Shown: one piece after another, positions 35,101 to 42,783 of the stretch
Numbering within the stretch: the first letter of the stretch is position 1
Layout of the letters: each line of letters starts with the position of its first letter
From: UBA2784 sp964494625
GTDB lineage: Bacteria; Pseudomonadota; Alphaproteobacteria; Micropepsales; Micropepsaceae
Direction of reading: 5' to 3'
Assembly: GCA_964494625.1 (NCBI GenBank)
Contig: CAZBRT010000002.1
Coordinates: 744,001 to 808,000 of the forward strand
Length of the DNA: 64,000 bases
Program-made: the position numbers and the translations under genes
Notes under the pieces: generated by a model
What the model was told of the DNA's origin: nothing
The model's input: only the letters and a program-made list of their open reading frames with translations
Databases searched by the model: none

Positions 35101-35431
35101 GCGACAGGCGGCCATAGGCGACGCGATCCTGCGGCAGGCAGATGAAGGCGGCGCCGTCATTCAGCACGATGCGGGTGCCGATGATGAGGGAAAGGGCGTG
35201 CGGGTTCTGCCCCTGCCCGCGCAAGGCGGCCATCACTTCGCGGATGCGGCCATGGGCCTGCACCACACCGGCAAACGTATTCACGTCGGCAATGGCGATG
35301 GCGGCGATGCCCAGCTCGAAGGCGCGATCAATCAGCTCGCGCGGATGCGAGGCGCCCTCGAGAAAGGAATAGCAGCTCATCGCCGCCAATTCTGCATAGC
35401 GTTCAGCGTAAGGCGGCGCGCCCGGCGTCAT
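32117..35431 (-). CDS. dnaE2: Error-prone DNA polymerase DnaE2 (ImuC)
   Basis: The alpha-type polymerase of the SOS mutagenesis cassette, copying past lesions with ImuB. The product is 1104 residues. An N-terminal PHP domain starts at [19 protein letters not shown]. The palm has the catalytic carboxylates in [20 protein letters not shown]. Further blocks are [33 protein letters not shown], and a C-terminal OB-fold domain ([19 protein letters not shown]). It lacks the C-terminal clamp-binding tail of DnaE1. Its start shares one base with the imuB stop (TGATG). Expression is expected to follow the SOS box upstream of imuA. Confidence 0.96.
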   Translation of the reverse strand: [1104 protein letters not shown]

Positions 35432-36960
35432 CAGTGGAAAATCCCGTGCAGGAACCAGCGCGGCGGCGTTTCCCCGTCCATAGCGCCATCGCGGAACACC
35501 CAGTAGCGGCGACCCTCCTCGTCCTCGATGCGGTAATAGTCGCGCACGCGATCACCTGCCGCCGCATCACGCCACCATTCGGGGGCAATGCGTTCCGGCC
35601 CGTCAGCGCGCACAATGCGGCGTGCCACACGGCGCCAGCGCATCATCACGGGCGGATCATCCGGCACGGGTGCCATCACCTCCACCGGCTCGGGGTCGGG
35701 CAGAAGCCGCGCCGGACGCGGCGGCAGGCGGCGCAGGCGCTGCATCATCTTCCCGCCAAAAGGGCGCACGCGGCGCACGGCGCGTTCGGGCACATGGCTT
35801 TCATGGGGCGCAAGCGCATAGACCCGCGCCTCTCCCATGCGGCTGGCCAGACGATCCACCAGTTCATGCAGCGCGATGGGCGCCGTCTCCGCGCGCCGCT
35901 CCTTCACGAAAGCGGTAAAGACAGGCGTGGTGTTGACGAGCGGATCCGTCAGGGAAGCGCAAAGCCGCGCGGCCTCGATCCCTTCGCCGGGGTCCACCGT
36001 CTCCAGCCGCATGACCAAGAGCTTTGCAAGATGACGCGCATCGCGCGAAGCGCCCGACAGCCCGATGCGGATGCGCGGCGTCTCCATGTCGGTGCGGAAG
36101 AAATCCAGCACCAGACGGCGCGCGCCAAGGCCATGGCGTTCCAGATGGCCGCAAAGGGCCTGCGCCAGATGCGAGCAGATGTCCTGCAACTGGGCAGGCG
36201 TCGAGACGGGTTCGGCAAAATCCGCGCGCGCCTCGTGACGGAGTGTTTCCGTGATGTTGGCGCCGTGCTGCTCGTCCTCGCCCAAAATGGCCGCGAGCTT
36301 TTGCGCGAGATCATTGCCGAAGCGGTCGCGGAAACCTTCGCGCGGCAGGCGGGCAAGATCCTCGACCCGGCGCAGGCCAAGCCGTGCCCATGCGGCAAGT
36401 ATTTTTGCGTCATCCGACAGGGCGGCGGCAGGAAGCCGTGCGGTTTCCGTCCGCGTGTGGCCGGATCGCGCGATGAATTGCCTTTCCCCGAAGCGCGCCA
36501 GCGCGTGGGCCGCCGCACCCGTATCGGCAATCGCGGCTGATGCGGTGATGCCGTGGCGGGCCAGCGCATCACAGACCATGCGGCGCATCGCTTCCTCGCC
36601 ACCGAAAAGATGCGCGGTGCCGGTGATGTCGAGCAGAAGCGCATCAGCGGATGCCCGGCGCACGGCCGGCGCAAAGCGGTAACACCATCGGGCCAGCCGC
36701 ATCAGGCGATGCGCATCGCCCGCTTCGTCCGCCTCAAAAAGCCGGAGCGAAGGCACAAGCGCACTGGCATCAGCCGCTGCAAGGCCGGGGCGCACGCCCG
36801 CCACACGCGCGGCTGCCGATGCCGCCGTGATGATGCGCCGGCCGCCAACCGCCCGGCAAAGCGCAAAGACCTCATCTGCCCGCGTGGTGTTGCGCGGCAG
36901 GCGGATCCTCGCGCAATCCAGCGGCCAGTTCGGCAGACAAACGGAAAGGACGCGTCGCAT
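35431..36960 (-). CDS. imuB: ImuB, inactive Y-family polymerase homologue
   Basis: The organiser of the mutasome: a Y-family polymerase fold that binds the beta clamp, ImuA and DnaE2 but is usually catalytically dead. The 509-residue product begins MRRVLSVCLPNWPLDCARI. Active Pol IV has a DMD metal site at this position; here it is CLPNWPLD, so the catalytic acid is missing. The fold continues with LLLDITGTAHLFGGE and LARFGERQFIA. The long C-terminal region ends with DYYRIEDEEGRRYWVFRDG, the ImuB-specific tail. The ATG at 36960 lies inside imuA, giving an 89-bp overlap. Confidence 0.93.
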   Translation of the reverse strand: MRRVLSVCLPNWPLDCARIRLPRNTTRADEVFALCRAVGGRRIITAASAAARVAGVRPGLAAADASALVPSLRLFEADEAGDAHRLMRLARWCYRFAPAVRRASADALLLDITGTAHLFGGEEAMRRMVCDALARHGITASAAIADTGAAAHALARFGERQFIARSGHTRTETARLPAAALSDDAKILAAWARLGLRRVEDLARLPREGFRDRFGNDLAQKLAAILGEDEQHGANITETLRHEARADFAEPVSTPAQLQDICSHLAQALCGHLERHGLGARRLVLDFFRTDMETPRIRIGLSGASRDARHLAKLLVMRLETVDPGEGIEAARLCASLTDPLVNTTPVFTAFVKERRAETAPIALHELVDRLASRMGEARVYALAPHESHVPERAVRRVRPFGGKMMQRLRRLPPRPARLLPDPEPVEVMAPVPDDPPVMMRWRRVARRIVRADGPERIAPEWWRDAAAGDRVRDYYRIEDEEGRRYWVFRDGAMDGETPPRWFLHGIFH

Positions 36961-37777
36961 CGGCAATCTCCACACACCATTCGACCGGCCCGGAACCCGA
37001 AACGGGTGCGGCACGGCAACGCAACAGGACAAGGCGCCAGCGCGCGGCACCCACACAGAGGGAAGGTCTCAGCGCCACATCGGGGCTCGCGCTTGCGGCG
37101 GGCAGGACCTGCCAGCGGCTCCATGCGGCGCTGGTCGTTCCCGCATCGCCACGGGCAGCAACAGGCGCGCGGTGAATGACAAAAGCGGGGGTTGCGCTTT
37201 TGGCGGCGGCCAGCTGCAGGCGGCGGCTTGCGGTCAGGTCAAGGCCGGGCACTTCACCGATCACGGCGGCCAATGCCCCCGCCTTCAGCCCCTCCTCCAT
37301 CGCGGCAAGGATGTGATCGCTGCGGCGCGCCTCGGCGATGATGAGGAAGGCGGGATCAAGCCCGAAACCTTCCAGCGCATCGGGATAAAGATCGCGCCCG
37401 CTGCCGCACCACAGGACCGCGCGTGTGGCAGGCGTGGCCGCGCGCGCGGCCATCAACGCAGCGAAGGCGGCGGGCAAGGCTGCATCCTCGCGGTCGGTGC
37501 TGGCGGGAAGGATCTCGTGCAGGGCACCGCGCAGGATGCCTTTGCCCAGCGTGCCATCAATGGCGGCAAGGCCGAGGGTGAAAAACTCCGCCTGCGCCGA
37601 TCCTTGGGCCGATCCTTGGGCCGACGCGTGTGCCGACGTTTGGGCAGGCACTGGCGATACGCCATGCGCCATCATGCGGCGCAACTCGCTGAGCGAGACG
37701 ATGCGCCTCGTTGTGGACGGGGTTGTGGACGGGGTTGTGGACGGGGTTGCAGGCGGGGTTGTGGGGGGTGGCTGCAT
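36872..37777 (-). CDS. imuA: ImuA, RecA-like SOS mutagenesis protein
   Basis: A RecA/SulA-related protein that interacts with ImuB in the SOS mutasome. About 301 residues from the ATG at 37777. The conserved part is FFTLGLAAIDGTLGKGILRG, then LHEILPASTDREDAALPAAF, VLWCGSGRDLYPDALEGFGL and AAMEEGLKAGALAAVIGEVP. The first 60 residues are low-complexity: a Pro/Thr/Ser run (residues about 2-23) and an Ala/Ser/Gln/Gly run (about 45-62). Both come from 12-bp tandem repeats in the DNA, so the true start could lie further in. The SOS box is 17 bp upstream. The 3' end overlaps imuB by 89 bp. Confidence 0.9.
   Translation of the reverse strand: MQPPPTTPPATPSTTPSTTPSTTRRIVSLSELRRMMAHGVSPVPAQTSAHASAQGSAQGSAQAEFFTLGLAAIDGTLGKGILRGALHEILPASTDREDAALPAAFAALMAARAATPATRAVLWCGSGRDLYPDALEGFGLDPAFLIIAEARRSDHILAAMEEGLKAGALAAVIGEVPGLDLTASRRLQLAAAKSATPAFVIHRAPVAARGDAGTTSAAWSRWQVLPAASASPDVALRPSLCVGAARWRLVLLRCRAAPVSGSGPVEWCVEIADATRPFRLSAELAAGLREDPPAAQHHAGR
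37596..37643. repeat. 12-bp tandem repeat inside imuA
   Basis: Four copies of a 12-bp unit: GCCGATCCTTGG twice exactly (37596-37607, 37608-37619), then two degenerate copies (37620-37631, 37632-37643). The unit is a multiple of three, so copy-number change keeps the imuA frame. On the minus strand it encodes a repeating Ser-Ala-Gln-Gly or Ser-Ala-His-Ala pattern. Confidence 0.8.
37710..37769. repeat. 12-bp tandem repeat at the N-terminal coding end of imuA
   Basis: Three exact copies of GTTGTGGACGGG (37710-37745) and two degenerate copies (37746-37769). On the minus strand it encodes Pro-Ser-Thr-Thr repeats at residues about 3-22 of ImuA. The unit preserves reading frame. Confidence 0.85.
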
Positions 37778-37793
37778 GACGGAACCGATCTTT

Positions 37794-37808
37794 GTTCTTA
37801 TTTTGTTC
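37794..37808 (-). promoter_or_regulatory. LexA (SOS) box of the imuA-imuB-dnaE2 cassette
   Basis: GTTC-TTATTTT-GTTC on the plus strand (GAAC-N7-GAAC on the minus), an exact match to the alphaproteobacterial LexA direct repeat GTTC-N7-GTTC. It ends 17 bp upstream of the imuA ATG, overlapping the likely promoter. SOS control of this cassette is well established in Caulobacter. Confidence 0.88.
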
Positions 37809-37936
37809 CATCAAACACCCAAGCCCACCCGCTGTCGAGTCGGGTGGAAAATATATTGAAGATCAAAAGGTTAACGGCTCACGAGTCGCCAAAATCAGCC
37901 AAGCGAGCAGACGGCCAACCGCCCAACCATCAGCCA

Positions 37937-38941
37937 TCACTCCGGCAGTTCAGGAGGTTCCGGCGGTTCAGGGGGCTCGGGGGGATCCCAGCCATCCGGC
38001 AGTTCGCCGGGGCGGGGGACCGGGTTTGGTGTCTTGCCCTCTTCGCCGGTGTAGTCGCCGCTTGCCTCGACGATGAAGTCGCCATCGACCAGCGTAATGG
38101 TGATCGAGCCGCCCGATTCCGCGCCGCCGCCCGTGCCCGGCAGCGCCAGCACAAAACTGTGGGTGTCGCCGTCGCTGGCCACATGCTCCGGCACGCCCAG
38201 CCAGATTTCCGACGGCACTTCGACAAACAGCTCCGGCGCATCCAGCGCCTCGCTCGTGTGGATGATGATGCGCAATTGATGGCGACCATCCTGCGTCATC
38301 TCGCCATCAACCAGCACGGTGAAATCTTCCGAGACGGTTGCGGGCACAAGATCAAGAAAATGGTCGATGAGCTCGGCAAAATCCTCGTTGCCGATGGTGC
38401 TTGGCGGCGCGATTGCGGGAATGGTCAGCTCGTGCCGTGCAAAGACGGGACGGCACACATCGCTGCAGGTCGCATAATGAAGCGCGAGCACGACCTTCAG
38501 ATCATGATCAGCCACCGCCGGAAAGAGGCGCACCGGCAGCACGACATGATCGCGATAGACGTTGAGGTGATGACCCCCGATCATCACGCGCTCCGGCACG
38601 GGCCAGCGCACAGAACTGAGCGCCAGATTCTCTGATCCGCCCCAATCGAAACGCGGGGGCACACCGCCTTCGCCCGGCGAGCGCCAATAGGTGACATAGC
38701 CGGGCGCGAGCTTGAACTCGATCCCCGCCCAGACCGGACCGCCCCCAAAGGTTGAACCTTCCGCCAGGATGAGACGCGTCTGGGCAGCGGCATCGCCACT
38801 CCAGGGTGTTGCCAGCACCGGCAGGGTTTCAGCGCCGGGGCTGCCCTGGCCCCACGCAGGCAAGCCCGCCGCCACCGCATGGAGAACGGCAAGGCAGGCA
38901 GCAAGCGGCAGCGCGCGGCGGATGGCAGTCGTGGTGGTCAT
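37937..38941 (-). CDS. Exported DsbD N-terminal-domain-like protein
   Basis: A periplasmic protein of 334 residues with a signal peptide (about 1-32, ending near LPAWGQG). The bulk is a DsbD alpha-like (DsbC/D-like) immunoglobulin-fold domain with PVWAGIEFKLAPGYVTYWRS, RVMIGGHHLNVYRDHVVLPV and a CSDVCRPV redox motif (about 176-183). The transmembrane and thioredoxin domains of full DsbD are absent. The C-terminus is a Pro/Glu repeat tail, WDPPEPPEPPEPPELPE, encoded by short repeats. I chose the ATG at 38941 just before the signal peptide. Divergent from yqgE, a conserved neighbour pair. Probably a cytochrome or copper-site thiol factor, by inference. Confidence 0.85.
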   Translation of the reverse strand: MTTTTAIRRALPLAACLAVLHAVAAGLPAWGQGSPGAETLPVLATPWSGDAAAQTRLILAEGSTFGGGPVWAGIEFKLAPGYVTYWRSPGEGGVPPRFDWGGSENLALSSVRWPVPERVMIGGHHLNVYRDHVVLPVRLFPAVADHDLKVVLALHYATCSDVCRPVFARHELTIPAIAPPSTIGNEDFAELIDHFLDLVPATVSEDFTVLVDGEMTQDGRHQLRIIIHTSEALDAPELFVEVPSEIWLGVPEHVASDGDTHSFVLALPGTGGGAESGGSITITLVDGDFIVEASGDYTGEEGKTPNPVPRPGELPDGWDPPEPPEPPEPPELPE

Positions 38942-39134
38942 GGTGCGCCATGTTGCGCGGCGACAAGCCAAAATGAAGTCAAGCTTGGGGCAAAATTGGT
39001 CACGCTGTCGTGAATCAGCATCGCTGCCCCCACGGCACGTGCCCCATATCTGCCATGTTGCCCGAATGTTCGTGATGTTTTGCCTTGCCAGCACACCGAT
39101 GACCCCAAAGCGCGATGGCTGTATCGTCGGACTC

Positions 39135-39734
39135 ATGGCGAATCCATCGCGCAAGGGCAAAGGCAAGTCGCGCTCCGGCGGTCCCTACCTGACCGGGCAG
39201 ATCCTTATTGCCATGCCCGCGATGGCCGATCCGCGCTTTACCCGCACAGTCATCTATGTGGTTGCGCACAACAAGGATGGCGCGATGGGCCTTGTGCTCA
39301 ATCGCGATGCCGAATCCGTCAGCTTTCCCGAATTGCTGTCGCAGCTGGGTATCGACAAGGCGGCGGCGCGATCCATTCCCGTCCGCTTCGGGGGCCCCGT
39401 CGATGTGACGCGCGGCTTTGTCCTGCACAGCACCGACTATGCGCCGGGTGAAGGCACGATGCAGGTGACAGCCGACACCGCGATGACGACAACGCTTGAT
39501 GTCCTCAAGGCCATCGCGGGCGGCAAGGGGCCGCGCAAGGCGCTTCTGGCCCTTGGCTATGCGGGATGGGGTGCAGGACAGCTTGAGGATGAGGTCCAGG
39601 AAAATGCGTGGCTGACCTGCGCACCCGACGACATGCTTCTGTTCGGGGACGCGCTGGAACCCAAATGGCGTCACGCCTTCGACAAGCTGGGCATCCCGCC
39701 GGAACGCCTGTCACCGGGCTTTGGCCACGCCTGA
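39135..39734 (+). CDS. YqgE/AlgH family protein
   Basis: A 199-residue member of the UPF0301 (YqgE/AlgH) family, of uncertain biochemical role; AlgH was linked to alginate regulation in Pseudomonas. Typical blocks are YLTGQILIAMPAMADPRFTR, TVIYVVAHNKDGAMGLVLNR, FGGPVDVTRGFVLHS, LGYAGWGAGQLEDEVQENAW and FGDALEPKWRHAFDKLGI. The ATG at 39135 (MANPSRKGKG) follows a 193-bp divergent gap with no other gene. It converges with the GGDEF-EAL gene 16 bp downstream. Confidence 0.93.
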   Translation: MANPSRKGKGKSRSGGPYLTGQILIAMPAMADPRFTRTVIYVVAHNKDGAMGLVLNRDAESVSFPELLSQLGIDKAAARSIPVRFGGPVDVTRGFVLHSTDYAPGEGTMQVTADTAMTTTLDVLKAIAGGKGPRKALLALGYAGWGAGQLEDEVQENAWLTCAPDDMLLFGDALEPKWRHAFDKLGIPPERLSPGFGHA

Positions 39735-39750
39735 CTTTTCCGCTTCAATT

Positions 39751-42687
39751 TCAGGCCTGCCTGAGATCACCGACGCGATGATGCGAGGCAATGAACTCGT
39801 GGGTGCGGCGGGCATCATCAGGCTGGCCGCAGGCAAAGCCCTGCGCAAAATCGCAGCCGGCTGACGCAAGCCAGTCCCGCGCACCCGTGCTCTCCACACC
39901 TTCGGCCACCGCCGCCAGACCCAGCCCGTGGGCCATGGAGATAATCTTCTCCAGAAGCGTCACCTTCTCCGCATGACCTTCGTCGATGGCGGCCACGAAG
40001 GAACGATCAATCTTGATCGTGTCGAACGGCATGTCGTTGAGGCGCTGAAGGCTGGAATGGCCGACGCCGAAATCGTCAATCGCAAGACCCGCACCCGCCG
40101 CGCGCAGGCGGCGCAGCACGCGGCCGGCCGCTTCGGGATTTTCCATGACAAGGCTTTCGGTCACCTCAAACTTGAGCGTGCCGGGGGCAAGCCCCGCCGT
40201 ATCAAGGATCTCCTCGACCTGTTTCAGGAAGTCGGGCCGCAGGAGCTGGCGGTTCGAGACATTGACACTGACAAAGAGCGGATGGGTGAGCGGGAAGAAG
40301 CGCTGCCACTCCTTCAGCTCGCGCGCGGCGACTTCCAGTACATGACGGCCCAGGGGAACGATCAGCCCCGTCTCCTCGGCCAAGGGCACGAACTGGTCGG
40401 CATTCAGCATGCCGCGCGACGGATGACGCCAGCGCATCAACGCCTCGAAACCCGAAACAGACAGGTCGGTCAGATCAATGATGGGCTGGTAGTGGACAAT
40501 GATCTCGCGGCGCTCCAGCGCACGGCGCAGATCGGATTCGATGGCGAGAAGATCCTGCGAGCCTGCGCGCATGCCGGGTGCAAAGACGGCGAGCTGGCCG
40601 CGCCCGGCGCGCTTGGCGTGGAACATCGCAATCTCTGCTTCACCCAACACATCCTCGGCAAGGTCGTGACGCGGGTCGATCAGCACGAGGCCCGCACTGG
40701 CGCTCGGGAAAATGTCGCGTCCGGCGATGGCAACCGGATCAGACAGGCCCGCCAGAATGCCTTCGGCGCGGTCGATGGCGCCCATCGGTTCTGCATCGGG
40801 CCAGACGATCGCGAATTCGTCACCGCCGATGCGGGCGATCAGGCTGCCTTCGGGTGAAATCGCAATCAACCGCTCGGCGACCGAAGCCAAGAGCGCATCA
40901 CCGGCCGCCTGACCAAGGCCATCATTGATCGTCTTGAAACGGTCTAGGTCGATCAGCACCAGTGCCGTGCGCGCCTGCGACTTCAGGCGGGCCGCGACCG
41001 CTTCAAGCAGGGTCGCGCGATTGGGCAGGCCGGTTGTCGCGTCGCGACGGGCGGCGGCAATCAGCTCCGCTTCCTGACGCTTCTGCTGGGTGATGTCGGT
41101 GACAACACCAAGGCATCGTGCCGCCTCCACACCGTCCGACATCATGCTGGCGCGCAACTGGATCCAGCGATAATGGCCGTCCGCTGCGCGCACGCGGAAT
41201 TCGAGACAGAAGCTGATGTCGCCCGCCCGGCGATATTCCGCCAGTGCGCCCTGCCAGGTGGCAAGATCATCGGGATGGATGAGCTTTGCCCAGTCGCGCT
41301 CGCCGCGGGTCAGGCTGCCGGGCCGGATGCCCAAGGCGGCCTCGATCGAAGGCGAGAGCGCGAGTTTCTCGCGCTTGATGTCCCAATCCCAGATGCCCTG
41401 ATGGGCGGCTGCCAGGGCAAGGGCATAGCGCGGCTCGTCGGCATCTTGCGGCGCGGCGGCGCGCTGCTCGGGCTCGGCCTCCTCATGGCGCGGGCGGCGC
41501 GGCGCGGTTACCGGCTGCAGGCCCGGCTCGCGCTCAAGCGCATCGACCTTGCCCATCAGGATCTCGTGCGATGCATTGGCCGCCCAGAACGCGATCACGA
41601 GAAGGCACGCGACCAGAAATCCCATGGCCGCCAATTGCGAGGCCCGGCCTGACCCGATGCCGATATAGGCAAGACCGGCTGTCACCAGCGCGATGAGTGC
41701 AAGGACAGCCGCCCAGACCAGACGGCGCGCCTCTACGTCGCCACGCTGGGCGCGCACAAAGAGGAGGACTGCAGAAAATGTCACGGCGCCGAACACCATG
41801 ACGCGGGCAACACCGGCGGCGAAGGGCACGCCGAACCCGGCCAGAAGGCCGACCGCCGCCACAATCCACGGCGTGTAATCGGCAATCGACAACGTGGCCT
41901 CGTCGTCCTCGTGCACGGCATGGGCGGCGCCGCGCGCAAAGCGAAGCGCCAATGCCGCCGTCACCGTCGCCATGCCAAGGCCGAGCGACCCGTGATTGAG
42001 CGCGCCCGCGGCATCAAAGGGGCCGATCACGCCCAACTGGGTTACGACCGTTGCAAAGGCGGCGACGGCAAAGATCGCGGCCTCGCCCACCAGCAATTCA
42101 CGACGCAGATACCAGAGGGCGGCAAGATAGGCGGTGACCGCGAGCATGAGGCCAAGGATGAGGCCCGCGACGATGGCGCTGTTGCGCTCGAAATCGGCCA
42201 GCGCCCGCTCGTTCCACAACTCGACGGAAAGGCGCGTGGTCGGTTCACTCAATTGCAGCGCAAAGACTGCCGTCTCGCCGGCAGGCACCGTCAGGCGCGC
42301 GGCAGGCCGAAAGCCCGTGCGCAGGGGTTCGACACCGGCACCCTCGTTGGATGTCACGATCTGGATGAGTTCGGCAGCTGACGGGCTATCGAGCAGATTG
42401 CCCTGCCCCGGCTCATCCGTGTCGAGCAGGATCGACATGGCGACCGGGTCACCGAGGCTGTTGTGGAGCCGCAGCGCATACCAGACGCCATCAACCGAAG
42501 GGGCCTCAGCCGGGTCCATACGCACAAGCGCGCCTGTCACATCGACGGCGGGAATATCGGGATCAATGAGGACCGCGCGTTCCTCGGCCCGCGCATCACC
42601 GATTCCGCCTTCCTGGGAAGCAGCAGGCGCCGCCGCAAAGGCGATGAGCACGCACGCCGCACCGATGAGCCGCTGAAATCTGTTCAT
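39751..42687 (-). CDS. Membrane diguanylate cyclase/phosphodiesterase (7TM-PAS-GGDEF-EAL)
   Basis: A 978-residue c-di-GMP signalling protein. A signal peptide (about 1-25) leads to an extracytoplasmic DISM-like domain (about 35-165). Seven or eight hydrophobic helices follow (about 170-390), then a PAS domain (about 430-550: HQGIWDWDIKREKLALSP, CLEFRVRAADGHYRWIQLRA). The GGDEF domain has the intact ARIGGDEFAIVW at about 616-627. The EAL domain has FEALMRWRHP (about 746), DDFGVGHSSL and AVAEGVES. Both active sites look intact, so it may make and degrade c-di-GMP. The start MNRFQRLIGAACV (ATG 42687) matches the signal peptide. Confidence 0.92.
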   Translation of the reverse strand: MNRFQRLIGAACVLIAFAAAPAASQEGGIGDARAEERAVLIDPDIPAVDVTGALVRMDPAEAPSVDGVWYALRLHNSLGDPVAMSILLDTDEPGQGNLLDSPSAAELIQIVTSNEGAGVEPLRTGFRPAARLTVPAGETAVFALQLSEPTTRLSVELWNERALADFERNSAIVAGLILGLMLAVTAYLAALWYLRRELLVGEAAIFAVAAFATVVTQLGVIGPFDAAGALNHGSLGLGMATVTAALALRFARGAAHAVHEDDEATLSIADYTPWIVAAVGLLAGFGVPFAAGVARVMVFGAVTFSAVLLFVRAQRGDVEARRLVWAAVLALIALVTAGLAYIGIGSGRASQLAAMGFLVACLLVIAFWAANASHEILMGKVDALEREPGLQPVTAPRRPRHEEAEPEQRAAAPQDADEPRYALALAAAHQGIWDWDIKREKLALSPSIEAALGIRPGSLTRGERDWAKLIHPDDLATWQGALAEYRRAGDISFCLEFRVRAADGHYRWIQLRASMMSDGVEAARCLGVVTDITQQKRQEAELIAAARRDATTGLPNRATLLEAVAARLKSQARTALVLIDLDRFKTINDGLGQAAGDALLASVAERLIAISPEGSLIARIGGDEFAIVWPDAEPMGAIDRAEGILAGLSDPVAIAGRDIFPSASAGLVLIDPRHDLAEDVLGEAEIAMFHAKRAGRGQLAVFAPGMRAGSQDLLAIESDLRRALERREIIVHYQPIIDLTDLSVSGFEALMRWRHPSRGMLNADQFVPLAEETGLIVPLGRHVLEVAARELKEWQRFFPLTHPLFVSVNVSNRQLLRPDFLKQVEEILDTAGLAPGTLKFEVTESLVMENPEAAGRVLRRLRAAGAGLAIDDFGVGHSSLQRLNDMPFDTIKIDRSFVAAIDEGHAEKVTLLEKIISMAHGLGLAAVAEGVESTGARDWLASAGCDFAQGFACGQPDDARRTHEFIASHHRVGDLRQA

Positions 42688-42783
42688 CGGAGGGGACTTG
42701 TTCCTCAGGTGCCGTGCCGGGGCCGCAGGGGGCGTGCCCTTTCGTAGCCGCCCCATGGCAGGAACACAAGCGCTCGGGACGCC

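Noticed and set aside
37823..37855. Rho-independent terminator downstream of the LexA box
   Set aside because: A CCACCCG/CGGGTGG stem exists but is followed by AAAATATATT on the plus strand and not by a T-run in either direction, and it sits upstream of imuA rather than after a gene end.
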